This document shows, in pieces, positions 1-6,303 of a DNA stretch of 7,337 bases. The translations under genes and the position numbers were made by a program. The notes below the pieces were generated by a model, which saw only the letters and a program-made list of their open reading frames with translations, ran no database searches and was not told the DNA's origin. Source of the DNA: Verrucomicrobiales bacterium (GTDB lineage: Bacteria; Verrucomicrobiota; Verrucomicrobiia; Verrucomicrobiales; DEV007); assembly GCA_023253615.1 (NCBI GenBank), contig JALRFZ010000164.1:1-7337 (forward strand). The letters run 5' to 3'. Position 1 is the stretch's first letter. Every line of letters begins with the position of its first letter.

Positions 1-506
1 ACCACGGTGAAACCCCGCGCCCCGACGTATTCCTCCACCGCCCCGCAGACCGCGGAGAGATACTCCCCTTCCCTCGCACGCGAGATCGCGGCATGCAGGG
101 AAGCTTCGGTCGCGGAGAGCAACGGGACGGCGGACGCCGGCATCGCCCCGGCGGAGACGCTCTTGGCGTTGTCGCCGATCCAACCGGCCTTGGTGAGAAT
201 GCCGACATCGATCTTCACGATATCGCCCTCGAGGAGTTCGCGGGTCCCCCCGATTCCATGCACCACCTCTTCGTTGATCGAGATGCAGATGTGCCCGGGG
301 AACCCCTTGTAGCCGAGAAACGCGCTTTTGCAGGAATGATCGGACATCAGGTCGGCGGCGGCACGGTCGATCTCCCCGGTCGTCGCGCCAGGCCGGACGA
401 GGGCCGAGGTGCGCGCGAGGATCTCCGCCGCGATCGCCCCCGCCTCCCGCAACCCGTCCAGCTCACTGCCGCTGCGAAGCTGGATCCTGGATTTGCGTTT
501 GGCCAT
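1..506 (-). CDS. map: Methionine aminopeptidase type I, 3' end cut off by window edge
   Basis: Cytosolic metallopeptidase that removes the initiator methionine from nascent proteins at the ribosome exit. The visible 168 codons start at ATG (506-504) with MAKRKSRIQL and read without a stop to the window edge. Family landmarks are the GYKGFPGHICISINEEVVHG block (residues 65-84), with the conserved histidine at H83, and the first two metal-binding aspartates at D100 (KIDVG) and D112 (GDNAKS). These correspond to E. coli D97 and D108, with one extra residue between them. The later ligands (His, Glu, Glu) lie outside the window, so catalytic completeness cannot be judged. The gene begins 41 nt after the secY stop with no terminator between, so it is probably co-transcribed. 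Adenylate kinase, which often sits between secY and map, is absent. No convincing Shine-Dalgarno precedes the ATG. An in-frame TTG 12 nt upstream is a less likely start. Confidence 0.95.
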   Translation of the reverse strand, partial: MAKRKSRIQLRSGSELDGLREAGAIAAEILARTSALVRPGATTGEIDRAAADLMSDHSCKSAFLGYKGFPGHICISINEEVVHGIGGTRELLEGDIVKIDVGILTKAGWIGDNAKSVSAGAMPASAVPLLSATEASLHAAISRAREGEYLSAVCGAVEEYVGARGFTV

Positions 507-547
507 GAGCGCCGTCAACCGTCGGAGGAATCTACCCGGGCCGGAAA

Positions 548-2056
548 TCACTGCGCCGCGACCTGGTAGTAGACAAGGCCACCGATGATGAGGATGGCGG
601 CGACCACGAGCAGCCAGAAGATCTGGTTCCCGCCCGCGGCGGCCCCGACGGCTCCGGGACGGTCGAAGCGGCCCCGGATGCGGCCTTTGCGGAGGAATCC
701 GTCGTAATGGCGCTGGATGAGGTGGGTTTCCACCTGGCGCATCACATCGAGAAGCACGCCGACCATGATGAGCAGACCGGTCCCACCGAAGAACTGGGCC
801 GCCAGCGGGGGCACACCCATGAGGGCGGTGAGGATCGGAGGCAGCACCGCCACGATGGTGAGGAAGATGGCGCCGGCGAAAGTGAGGCGGCTCATCGTCT
901 TGTCGAGAAACTCCGCGGTGGGCTTGCCGGGGCGGACGCCGGGGATGTACCCGCCGTTCTTCTTCAGGTCATCGGCGATCTGGTTCGGCTGGAACATGGT
1001 CGCGACCCAGAAGTAGCTGAAGAAGAAGATCATCAGGCCCGTGAGGGTGTAGTAAACCACCCCGCTGCCACCGCCACCGAGGGTGATGGCCAGATTCCTC
1101 GCCCAGAGCTCGTTGGGAAACATCCAGCCGATGATCTGCGAGGGAAACATGAGAATGGCCTGCGCGAAGATGATCGGCATGACGCCGGCATAGTTGACCT
1201 TCAGCGGCATGTGCTGGGTCTGCCCGCCGTACATCTTCCCGCCGCGGACCTGCTTCGCGTAGTTGATCGGGACCCGGCGCTGCGCCTGGGTGATGGAGAT
1301 GACCGCCGCCACCACGAAGAAGAGGAAGGCGAGCAGGGCGACGAGCGTGAAGGGCTTGAGGAGATCCTCTCCGGCGCTCGCCACATAGGTGTTGTAGACC
1401 TGGAAGAGCGCGCCAGGCAGGGCGTAGATGATGTTCACCGTGATGATGATGGACACGCCGTTGCCAATCCCCCGCTCGGTGATCTGGTCGCCCAGCCACA
1501 TCAGGAACATCGAACCCGCGGTGATGATGATCACCGTCTTGATGATGAAAAGGGTGCCACCATCGGGCACCAGCTCGCGCGTGGACCCGCTCGCGATATC
1601 GCGAAGGAAGGGGTTCGCCTCGGGGGTGACGAGCGACTTGGCCAGCATCCAGCCCTGGAAGACGCAGAGGACGATGGTGAGCAGGCGCGTGTAGAGGCTG
1701 ATCTTCTGCCGCCCCCCCTCCTCGCGGGCGAGCTTGCCGAGCGAAGGCACGACCGCGGTGAGGAGCTGCATCATGATCGACGCACTGATGTAAGGCATGA
1801 TCCCCAGTGCGAAGAGGGCCGAGTTCTGCAGACCGCCCCCGCTGAAGACGTTCATCAGGGCCAGCACGGCGGTGAGGCCCTGGCTGTCCTCCGACTGCTC
1901 CTGCACCTGTTTGTACCAATCCTGGAGGACGTTGTCATCCACCCCCGGGAGCGTGACGACCGCTCCAAGGCGGACGATGACGACGACGAGGAGGGTGAAC
2001 AAGATCCGCGAACGGAGCTCGGGGATCTTGAGGCTGTTGGTGAAGGCGGAGATCAT
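548..2056 (-). CDS. secY: Protein translocase subunit SecY with extra C-terminal membrane segment
   Basis: Channel-forming subunit of the SecYEG translocon in the inner membrane; it passes unfolded precursors outward and membrane proteins sideways. It is 502 residues against about 443 in E. coli. Ten family membrane helices can be followed. The plug and TM2 region lies at residues 68-99 (NVFSGGGLQNSALFALGIMP), the GDQITERGIGNGVSI signature at 189-203, the cytosolic C4 loop with QRRVPINYAKQ at 259-269, and the C5 loop with YIPGVRPG at 370-377, where R375 matches the arginine needed for SecA-driven transport. The usual C-tail, HYDGFLRKGRIRGRF (450-464), is where most SecY proteins end. Here it is followed by a Gly/Ala linker and a further hydrophobic stretch at about 479-497, a likely eleventh helix. 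The gene lies 87 nt after rplO, the longest spacer in the window, and has no Shine-Dalgarno before its ATG. Identity is certain; the function of the extension is unknown. Confidence 0.98.
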   Translation of the reverse strand: MISAFTNSLKIPELRSRILFTLLVVVIVRLGAVVTLPGVDDNVLQDWYKQVQEQSEDSQGLTAVLALMNVFSGGGLQNSALFALGIMPYISASIMMQLLTAVVPSLGKLAREEGGRQKISLYTRLLTIVLCVFQGWMLAKSLVTPEANPFLRDIASGSTRELVPDGGTLFIIKTVIIITAGSMFLMWLGDQITERGIGNGVSIIITVNIIYALPGALFQVYNTYVASAGEDLLKPFTLVALLAFLFFVVAAVISITQAQRRVPINYAKQVRGGKMYGGQTQHMPLKVNYAGVMPIIFAQAILMFPSQIIGWMFPNELWARNLAITLGGGGSGVVYYTLTGLMIFFFSYFWVATMFQPNQIADDLKKNGGYIPGVRPGKPTAEFLDKTMSRLTFAGAIFLTIVAVLPPILTALMGVPPLAAQFFGGTGLLIMVGVLLDVMRQVETHLIQRHYDGFLRKGRIRGRFDRPGAVGAAAGGNQIFWLLVVAAILIIGGLVYYQVAAQ

Positions 2057-2062
2057 CGGGGG

Positions 2063-2146
2063 TGAAGGGAGAAACGTGTGGAAAACGAAGCGGTGAAGGG
2101 AGCCGGGTCAGTCCCGGAACTCAAGCGGAGAATCCGCCACCCTTCA
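2063..2146 (-). promoter_or_regulatory. Candidate structured RNA in the rplO-secY spacer
   Basis: In the transcript (minus strand) the segment UGAAGGG (2146-2140), whose UGA is the rplO stop codon, can pair over 7 bp with CCCUUCA at 2100-2094. Inside that stem are two perfect hairpins: GCGGA/UCCGC (2137-2133 with 2129-2125, loop UUC) and CCGGG/CCCGG (2117-2113 with 2107-2103, loop ACUGA). Together they would form a compact three-way junction. A second CCCUUCA at 2069-2063 offers an alternative partner for the same strand. It belongs to an 11-nt direct repeat (2061-2071 and 2092-2102 on the plus strand) and ends 6 nt before the secY ATG. No U-tract follows either hairpin, so an intrinsic terminator is unlikely. 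A role in translational coupling, RNA processing or autoregulation is inference from base pairing alone, and short stems can arise by chance in GC-rich DNA. Confidence 0.3.
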
Positions 2147-2590
2147 GGACGCGATGACACTGCCGCCCGCCTTCTCGACTTTCTCCTTCGCCGCGGTCGA
2201 GATCTTGTCGACGGAAACGGTGAGCTTGCGGCTGAGGTCGCCGTTCGCGAGAACTTTCACGCCGTCACAAACTCCCTTGACGAGCCCTGCGGCGCGGAGG
2301 GTGGCCTCGTTCACCTCGTCGCCATCGGCGAACTTGGCCTCCAGGGCGGCCACATTGACGATGGCGTAATTCGTCTTGAACTGGGCGTTGTTGAATCCCT
2401 TCTTGGGGAGACGACGGGCGAGGGGCATCTGGCCGCCCTCGAATCCGGGACGGATCGAGGCACCCGCGCGGGCTTTCTGGCCCTTGTTGCCCTTGCCGGA
2501 AGTGCGGCCGAGACCAGAGCTCTCACCACGGCCGACGCGGCGGCGGCGATGCTTGGAACCAGGGGTGGGTTTCAGGTCGTGAAGTTTCAT
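2144..2590 (-). CDS. rplO: 50S ribosomal protein L15
   Basis: Large-subunit protein that binds 23S rRNA and acts late in 50S assembly. It has 148 residues, the usual length. The basic glycine-rich N-terminal arm, which threads into rRNA, is obvious: GSKHRRRRVGRGESSGLGRT (11-30) followed by SGKGNKGQKAR (31-41). The family signature RPGFEGGQMPLARRLPKKGF spans residues 47-66. The globular C-terminal domain runs from about residue 75 and ends in AGGSVIAS. The start is ATG at 2590, giving the canonical MKLHDLKP, with GGAG 9 nt upstream. rpsE ends 45 nt before it; the space where rpmD (L30) normally lies is far too short for a gene. The stop codon lies inside a possible RNA stem described for the downstream spacer. 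Confidence 0.99.
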   Translation of the reverse strand: MKLHDLKPTPGSKHRRRRVGRGESSGLGRTSGKGNKGQKARAGASIRPGFEGGQMPLARRLPKKGFNNAQFKTNYAIVNVAALEAKFADGDEVNEATLRAAGLVKGVCDGVKVLANGDLSRKLTVSVDKISTAAKEKVEKAGGSVIAS

Positions 2591-2598
2591 GAGTCGGG

Positions 2599-2603
2599 TC
2601 TCC
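2599..2603 (-). promoter_or_regulatory. Shine-Dalgarno of rplO
   Basis: GGAGA on the minus strand, with GGAG 9 nt from the rplO ATG. It lies inside a 10-nt perfect palindrome, TCTCCGGAGA (2599-2608). Confidence 0.6.
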
Positions 2604-2635
2604 GGAGAGAAAAGGCGTTGCGGAAAAAGAATGGA

Positions 2636-3301
2636 TTAGAGGGACTTCTTCTCGGCGAGGCGCTTGCCACGGACCGAGTAGATCTGCTCCTTGGTGCGGA
2701 GTTGCTCGAGGGCGCGCAGGGTCGCCTTCACCACGTTCGACGGATTGTTGGAACCCATCGACTTCGCGAGGACGTCCTTGATTCCGGCAGCCTCAACGAC
2801 GGCGCGGACACCACCACCGGCGATGAGACCGGTCCCGGGAGACGCCGGCATCAGCTTGACGCGGGCACCGCCGTGCTCGCCGATCACCGGATGAGGAATG
2901 GTGTTGTGGGTGATGTTGACGAGCATCATGTCCTTCTTGGAAGCTTCGCTCGACTTCTTGATGCACTCGGAGACTTCCTGAGCCTTGCCGAATCCGCAGC
3001 CGACACGACCTTCACGGTCGCCGCTGACGACGAGGGCGCTGAAGCTGAAGCGACGTCCACCTTTCACGACCTTGGAACAACGGTTGATGTGGACCACCTT
3101 CTCGAAAGTGTTCTCGGAAGCCTCGCGGAAAGAAGCGGGGGCGCTGGAACGCAGGATCTCTTCCGCCTTCTTCAGCTTGTCGAAGCGAACTTCGCCGGCT
3201 TCGACGAGGACCTCCTCGACTTCGGCGATGATGTCGCCGTCGGCAGCCGCGAGGATTTCTTCGTCGGTGGAGGCGTTTTCGTTCAGGGATTCGTCGCTCA
3301 T
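2636..3301 (-). CDS. rpsE: 30S ribosomal protein S5 with acidic N-terminal extension
   Basis: Small-subunit protein at the mRNA entry side, involved in decoding accuracy and 30S assembly. The S5 core begins near residue 66 (FEKVVHINRCSKVVKGGRRF), with the N-terminal RNA-binding domain to about 140 and the C-terminal domain carrying PASPGTGLIAGGGVRAVVE (152-170) and KSMGSNNPSNVVKATL (180-195). The protein is 221 residues against 167 in E. coli. The surplus is at the N-terminus: residues 1-38 hold 13 Asp/Glu and no Lys/Arg. ATG at 3301 is taken as the start because it lies 10 nt after the rplR stop and the acidic stretch is in frame. The alternative of a shorter protein would need an internal start, and none with a good ribosome site was noticed. 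No Shine-Dalgarno precedes the chosen ATG, so translation may depend on coupling with rplR. rpmD does not follow this gene. Confidence 0.97.
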   Translation of the reverse strand: MSDESLNENASTDEEILAAADGDIIAEVEEVLVEAGEVRFDKLKKAEEILRSSAPASFREASENTFEKVVHINRCSKVVKGGRRFSFSALVVSGDREGRVGCGFGKAQEVSECIKKSSEASKKDMMLVNITHNTIPHPVIGEHGGARVKLMPASPGTGLIAGGGVRAVVEAAGIKDVLAKSMGSNNPSNVVKATLRALEQLRTKEQIYSVRGKRLAEKKSL

Positions 3302-3311
3302 AGGTCAGTGA

Positions 3312-3668
3312 TCAGAAGTTCAATCCGGCCTCGCGGGCCGCTTCGGCAAGGGCCTTGACCTTGCCATGGTAGGGGAAACCTCCCCGGTCGAAAACGACCG
3401 CCTCGATGCTGGCGGCCTTGGCTTTTTTCGCGACCGCCTCGCCCACCTTGGCGGCGGCTTCCTGGTTCGCGCCCTTGGCTCCCAGCGCTTTGTCGAGAGT
3501 CGAGGCGGAGACGAGGGTGTGTCCGGTGACATCGTCGATCACCTGGGCGTAGACGTTCTGGTTCGAGAAGTGGATGGCGAGACGGGGACGCTCGGCCGTT
3601 CCGGAGATCTTTTTGCGGATCCGGCGGCGGACTTTGGCGCGCGCCTGTTTGCGGATGTAGAGGCTCAT
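3312..3668 (-). CDS. rplR: 50S ribosomal protein L18
   Basis: Binds 5S rRNA and, with L5, builds the 5S particle of the central protuberance. It has 118 residues, a normal length. The highly basic N-terminus, [18 protein letters not shown] (7-24), is followed by the family block [22 protein letters not shown] (25-46) and the C-terminal motif [25 protein letters not shown] (91-115), which contacts 5S rRNA. The frame stays open upstream into rplF; the start is ATG at 3668, which gives the standard MSLYIRKQ N-terminus. A GGAG lies 12 nt upstream, too far to be a good Shine-Dalgarno. Spacers are 26 nt to rplF and 10 nt to rpsE, the tightest junction in the window. Confidence 0.98.
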   Translation of the reverse strand: MSLYIRKQARAKVRRRIRKKISGTAERPRLAIHFSNQNVYAQVIDDVTGHTLVSASTLDKALGAKGANQEAAAKVGEAVAKKAKAASIEAVVFDRGGFPYHGKVKALAEAAREAGLNF

Positions 3669-3694
3669 GTTCTGCTGTTGCTCCGGGTGGATGA

Positions 3695-4237
3695 TTATCG
3701 CTTGACGCTCTTGCCCTGTTTGCGGCGGACGCGCTCGCCCTTGTAACGGACTCCCTTGCCCTTGTAGGGCTCCGGCGGGTAGTAGGAACGGACGTCGGCG
3801 GCGAACTGGCCGACGAGCTGCTTGTCGATCCCTTCGATCTTGATGTTGGTGTTGCCTTCGACCGTCACGGTAAGACCTTCCGGGATGGGATGCAGGACCG
3901 GATGGGAGAAACCGAGGCTGAGATCGAGGGCCTTGCCCTTGACCGCGGCGCGGAAACCGACTCCGATGATCTCGAGTTCCTTCGTGAATCCCTTCACGAC
4001 GCCTTCGATCATGTTCGCGACGAGACTGCGGGCGGTGCCGTGCATCGCACGAACCTCGCGCTCCTCCGAGTTGCGGACCACGGTGAGAGTACCGCCGTCC
4101 TGCTCGAGGCCGATCCCGCCGGGCAGGGTCCACTGGAGCTGGCCCTTGGGTCCCTTCACCGAGACCTCGCCGCCTCCCTGGATGTTGATCTCCACCTTCT
4201 CGGGGAGACTGATCTGCTTTCTACCGATACGCGACAT
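3695..4237 (-). CDS. rplF: 50S ribosomal protein L6
   Basis: Large-subunit protein near the factor-binding site, needed for late 50S assembly. It has 180 residues, with the typical tandem pair of similar alpha/beta domains (about 1-80 and 81-180). [17 protein letters not shown] opens the protein, [10 protein letters not shown] (27-36) is the first-domain hallmark, and the C-terminal signature [25 protein letters not shown] spans 152-176, with the basic tail reaching rRNA. The start is ATG at 4237; upstream in-frame reading would lie inside rpsH and is unlike L6. No Shine-Dalgarno is seen before it. Spacers are 38 nt from rpsH and 26 nt to rplR. Confidence 0.98.
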   Translation of the reverse strand: MSRIGRKQISLPEKVEINIQGGGEVSVKGPKGQLQWTLPGGIGLEQDGGTLTVVRNSEEREVRAMHGTARSLVANMIEGVVKGFTKELEIIGVGFRAAVKGKALDLSLGFSHPVLHPIPEGLTVTVEGNTNIKIEGIDKQLVGQFAADVRSYYPPEPYKGKGVRYKGERVRRKQGKSVKR

Positions 4238-4275
4238 GACTTTGCAGTGTTGAAGATTTCCGTTAGGGCGTCCCG

Positions 4276-4674
4276 TCACCAGACGAGAGCGAGAAGTTCC
4301 CCGCCGAGATTGTGTTTGCGGGCGGTGTGACCGGCCATGATGCCTTTCGGAGTCGAGACGATTGCGATCCCCATGCCACCAAGGACCTTGGGAATGTCTT
4401 CGCATCCCACGTAGCGGCGGAGACCGGGGCGGCTCACGCGCTTGACGTTCTTGAGCGCGGCGGTGTTGCCGGCGTAACGGGGCTTCGCCTTGAGCAGGGC
4501 GCGGGCACCTTCGCCCACTTTCTCGAAGGACCAGAGGTAGCCTTCCTCCTTCAGGATGCGGGCGATTTCCTCCTTGGTCTTGGAGTAGGGTGCGGTGAAA
4601 TCCTCCTTGTGCGCCATGGTGGCGTTCTTGAAGCGGGAGAGAAAATCAGAGATGGGATCGGAGACGACAGCCAT
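4276..4674 (-). CDS. rpsH: 30S ribosomal protein S8
   Basis: Primary 16S rRNA-binding protein of the 30S platform; in E. coli it also represses spc-operon translation by binding near the L5 start. It has 132 residues, normal. The N-terminal domain begins DPISDFLSRFKNATMAHK (6-23), and the C-terminal rRNA-binding domain ends in the signature STPKGIMAGHTARKHNLGGE (107-126), then LLALVW. ATG at 4674 gives the family-typical MAVVSDPI start; the frame is open further upstream but only inside rplE. The best match before the start is a weak CGGAA. The 53-nt spacer from rplE is where rpsN (S14) lies in most bacteria and it holds no gene. I did not find an S8-like operator at the L5 start, though it would be hard to see by eye. 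Confidence 0.98.
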   Translation of the reverse strand: MAVVSDPISDFLSRFKNATMAHKEDFTAPYSKTKEEIARILKEEGYLWSFEKVGEGARALLKAKPRYAGNTAALKNVKRVSRPGLRRYVGCEDIPKVLGGMGIAIVSTPKGIMAGHTARKHNLGGELLALVW

Positions 4675-4727
4675 GGTTCCGTTGGGTTGGAGATATGAAG
4701 ATGAAGGGTTCGGGATACGGCCCGCGC

Positions 4728-5270
4728 TTACTTGCGGAAGGGGAATCCAAGGAGCGTCAGCAACTCGCGCGCTTCCTTGTCCGTTCCCGCGGTGGTGACG
4801 ATGGTGAAGTCGAAACCGATCGTCCGGGTGACCTTGTCGAGTTCGATCTCGGGGAAAATGGTGTGATCGGAGATGCCACAGGTATAGTTGCCACGGCCAT
4901 CGAAGGATTTCGTGGGGAGCCCGCGGAAGTCGCGGATGGTGGGGGCAGCCACATTGATGAAGCGATCGAGGAACTCCCACATCCGGGCACCGCGGAGCGT
5001 GACGCGGGCACCGATGGTGTCACCCACGCGGAGCTTGAAGTTCGAGATGGCGGTGCGGGCCTTCGTGGCCACGGCGCGCTGGCCCGTGATCTTTCCAAGG
5101 TCCTCGATGACCGACTCAGCGGCCGCCTTGCGGTCCTCCGCCTTGCCGAAACCGACATTGAGAACCACCTTCTCGATCACGGGGATTCGATGGACGTTGT
5201 CGTAGGTGAACTTCTCCTTGAGACCGGGGACGACCCGTTCCTTGTAAACCGTCTTGAGCGCTGGTTCCAT
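4728..5270 (-). CDS. rplE: 50S ribosomal protein L5
   Basis: Binds 5S rRNA with L18 and contacts the 30S head and P-site tRNA from the central protuberance. It has 180 residues against 179 in E. coli. Landmarks are NVHRIPVIEKVVLNVGFGKA (25-44), the TGQRAVATKARTAISNFKLR block (62-81), RDFRGLPTKSFDGRGNYTCG (113-132) and the C-terminal RELLTLLGFPFRK (168-180). The start is ATG at 5270, with GAGGAA 8 nt upstream, one of the few clear ribosome sites in this cluster. rplX ends 25 nt before it. rpsH follows directly, without the usual intervening rpsN. Confidence 0.99.
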   Translation of the reverse strand: MEPALKTVYKERVVPGLKEKFTYDNVHRIPVIEKVVLNVGFGKAEDRKAAAESVIEDLGKITGQRAVATKARTAISNFKLRVGDTIGARVTLRGARMWEFLDRFINVAAPTIRDFRGLPTKSFDGRGNYTCGISDHTIFPEIELDKVTRTIGFDFTIVTTAGTDKEARELLTLLGFPFRK

Positions 5271-5278
5271 AACCTTGA

Positions 5279-5284
5279 TTCCTC
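5279..5284 (-). promoter_or_regulatory. Shine-Dalgarno of rplE
   Basis: GAGGAA on the minus strand, 8 nt before the rplE ATG, within the short rplX-rplE spacer. Confidence 0.75.
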
Positions 5285-5295
5285 GATGCGTTGAA

Positions 5296-5538
5296 TTACT
5301 TGGCGGCGACCAGCTTCACATTCGAAATGTGGATCGGGCCTTCCTTTTCGATGATGCCGCCCTCGGGGCGATCCTGGGTGGGTTTCGCATGCTTCTTGAT
5401 CATGCGGACCCCCTCGACGATGACCTGGGACTTCTCCGGGAAGACCTGGAGCACCTTGCCCTTCTCCCCTTTGTGGTTCCCGGTGATGACGACGACCTCG
5501 TCGTTCTTCTTCACGTGTGTCTTGACTCGCTTGGCCAT
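5296..5538 (-). CDS. rplX: 50S ribosomal protein L24, short form
   Basis: Assembly-initiating 23S rRNA-binding protein near the exit tunnel. The KOW-type SH3-like core is complete: [20 protein letters not shown] (10-29) holds the KOW motif, followed by [15 protein letters not shown] (41-55) and the [15 protein letters not shown] strand region (60-74). The protein stops after 80 residues, whereas E. coli and Bacillus L24 have about 103-104; the C-terminal section with the RVGF/KVR-type motifs is missing. The frame ends at TAA (5298-5296), and rplE starts 25 nt later, so there is no room for a lost tail. I read this as a natural short form rather than a frameshift. ATG at 5538 gives the standard [11 protein letters not shown]; no Shine-Dalgarno is visible. 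Confidence 0.97.
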   Translation of the reverse strand: MAKRVKTHVKKNDEVVVITGNHKGEKGKVLQVFPEKSQVIVEGVRMIKKHAKPTQDRPEGGIIEKEGPIHISNVKLVAAK

Positions 5539-5571
5539 GGTCTGATTACCCGTTGAAAATTGACTGTTTGA

Positions 5572-5937
5572 TTAGAGCACCTCGGGAGCGAGGGAGACGA
5601 TCTTCATGAAGTTCTTCTCGCGGAGCTCGCGGGCGACGGGGCCGAAAATGCGGGTCCCCTTGGGATTCTTGTCCTTGTCGATGATGACGATGGCGTTGTT
5701 GTCGAAGCGCAGCACCGAACCGTCGCTGCGGCGGATCGGGGCGGCGGTGCGGACGACGACGGCGCGCACGACATCCCCCTTTTTCACGTTTGCGGTCGGG
5801 ATCGACTCACGGATGTGCGCGGTGACGATGTCCCCGACGTTGGCATGGCGGGAACGGGTGCCGATCACACCGATCATTTTGGCGACGCGGGCACCGGTGT
5901 TGTCGGCCACCTGCACCTTGGATTCCATCTGGATCAT
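5572..5937 (-). CDS. rplN: 50S ribosomal protein L14
   Basis: Conserved beta-barrel protein of the 50S body that forms intersubunit bridges with 16S rRNA and is the docking site of silencing factor RsfS. It has 121 residues, standard. It opens [20 protein letters not shown] and carries the signature block [20 protein letters not shown] (50-69), then [15 protein letters not shown] (72-86) and [20 protein letters not shown] (94-113), ending SLAPEVL as in most bacteria. ATG at 5937 is the canonical start; the segment before it is pyrimidine-rich and has no Shine-Dalgarno. The spacer to rpsQ is 52 nt, the spacer to rplX 33 nt. Confidence 0.99.
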   Translation of the reverse strand: MIQMESKVQVADNTGARVAKMIGVIGTRSRHANVGDIVTAHIRESIPTANVKKGDVVRAVVVRTAAPIRRSDGSVLRFDNNAIVIIDKDKNPKGTRIFGPVARELREKNFMKIVSLAPEVL

Positions 5938-5989
5938 GGCTTGGAAAAGGGGGTAAAATTATCCGAAAGAGAGAGGTTAAACCTGCCGA

Positions 5990-6259
5990 TCAATGCGACA
6001 GGACTTCCTTGAGTTTCCAGCACTTGGTCTTGCTGAGAGGGCGGGTCTCCTCGATGAGGACGCGATCCCCGACCTTGGCCTCGCCGTTTTCGTCGTGGGC
6101 GTAGAAGGTGGAGGTGCGCTTCACGATTTTCTTGAAGCGCGGGTGCGGCACGCGGCGGCGGACCTCGACCACGATCGTCTTCTGCATGGCGTCGGAAGTG
6201 ACGACGCCGACGCGGGTTTTCCGCAGTCCGGTTCCACTGGTATTCTCTGACTCGCTCAT
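5990..6259 (-). CDS. rpsQ: 30S ribosomal protein S17
   Basis: Primary 16S rRNA-binding OB-fold protein, needed early in 30S assembly. It has 89 residues. The family pattern is clear: [20 protein letters not shown] (13-32), [20 protein letters not shown] (37-56), then the signature [20 protein letters not shown] (64-83). The first 11 residues, [11 protein letters not shown], form a short polar lead before the conserved core. ATG at 6259 was chosen. An in-frame GTG at 6307 would overlap the rpmC stop as GTGA and add 16 residues, including FFQYL, unlike S17; it is less likely but would allow coupling. No Shine-Dalgarno precedes the chosen ATG. Confidence 0.97.
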   Translation of the reverse strand: MSESENTSGTGLRKTRVGVVTSDAMQKTIVVEVRRRVPHPRFKKIVKRTSTFYAHDENGEAKVGDRVLIEETRPLSKTKCWKLKEVLSH

Positions 6260-6303
6260 CGTTGGGGCTTGCAAATATTGGAAAAATGGGGCGGTACGAC
6301 CGA

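Noticed and set aside
969..1919. Second minus-strand open frame of 316 codons inside secY
   Set aside because: Out of frame with secY, full of Arg, His, Pro and Gly, with no recognisable domain; an overlapping gene cannot be supported.
707..2065. Long plus-strand open frame of 452 codons, rich in His, Asp, Glu and Arg
   Set aside because: It lies exactly antisense to secY. Its composition is what GC-rich third positions produce on the opposite strand, and it shows no known domain.
2103..2137. The two rplO-secY hairpins as an intrinsic terminator
   Set aside because: Stems are only 5 bp and no run of U follows on the transcript; secY and map have no other visible promoter.
2078..3358. Plus-strand open frame of 426 codons
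   Set aside because: Antisense to rplO and rpsE, both of which are unmistakable. It is a codon-bias shadow.
4711..4724. CGGG/CCCG inverted repeat in the rplE-rpsH spacer
   Set aside because: Only 4 bp; too short to claim a terminator or an S8 binding site.
5938..5989. GATAAT on the minus strand in the rpsQ-rplN spacer, resembling a -10 box
   Set aside because: No -35-like element at suitable spacing; AT-rich hexamers in a spacer are weak evidence for a promoter.
5981..5995. Small inverted repeat AGGTT-A-AACCT beside the rpsQ stop
   Set aside because: A one-base centre cannot form a hairpin and a 5-bp arm is expected by chance; no evidence for an operator.
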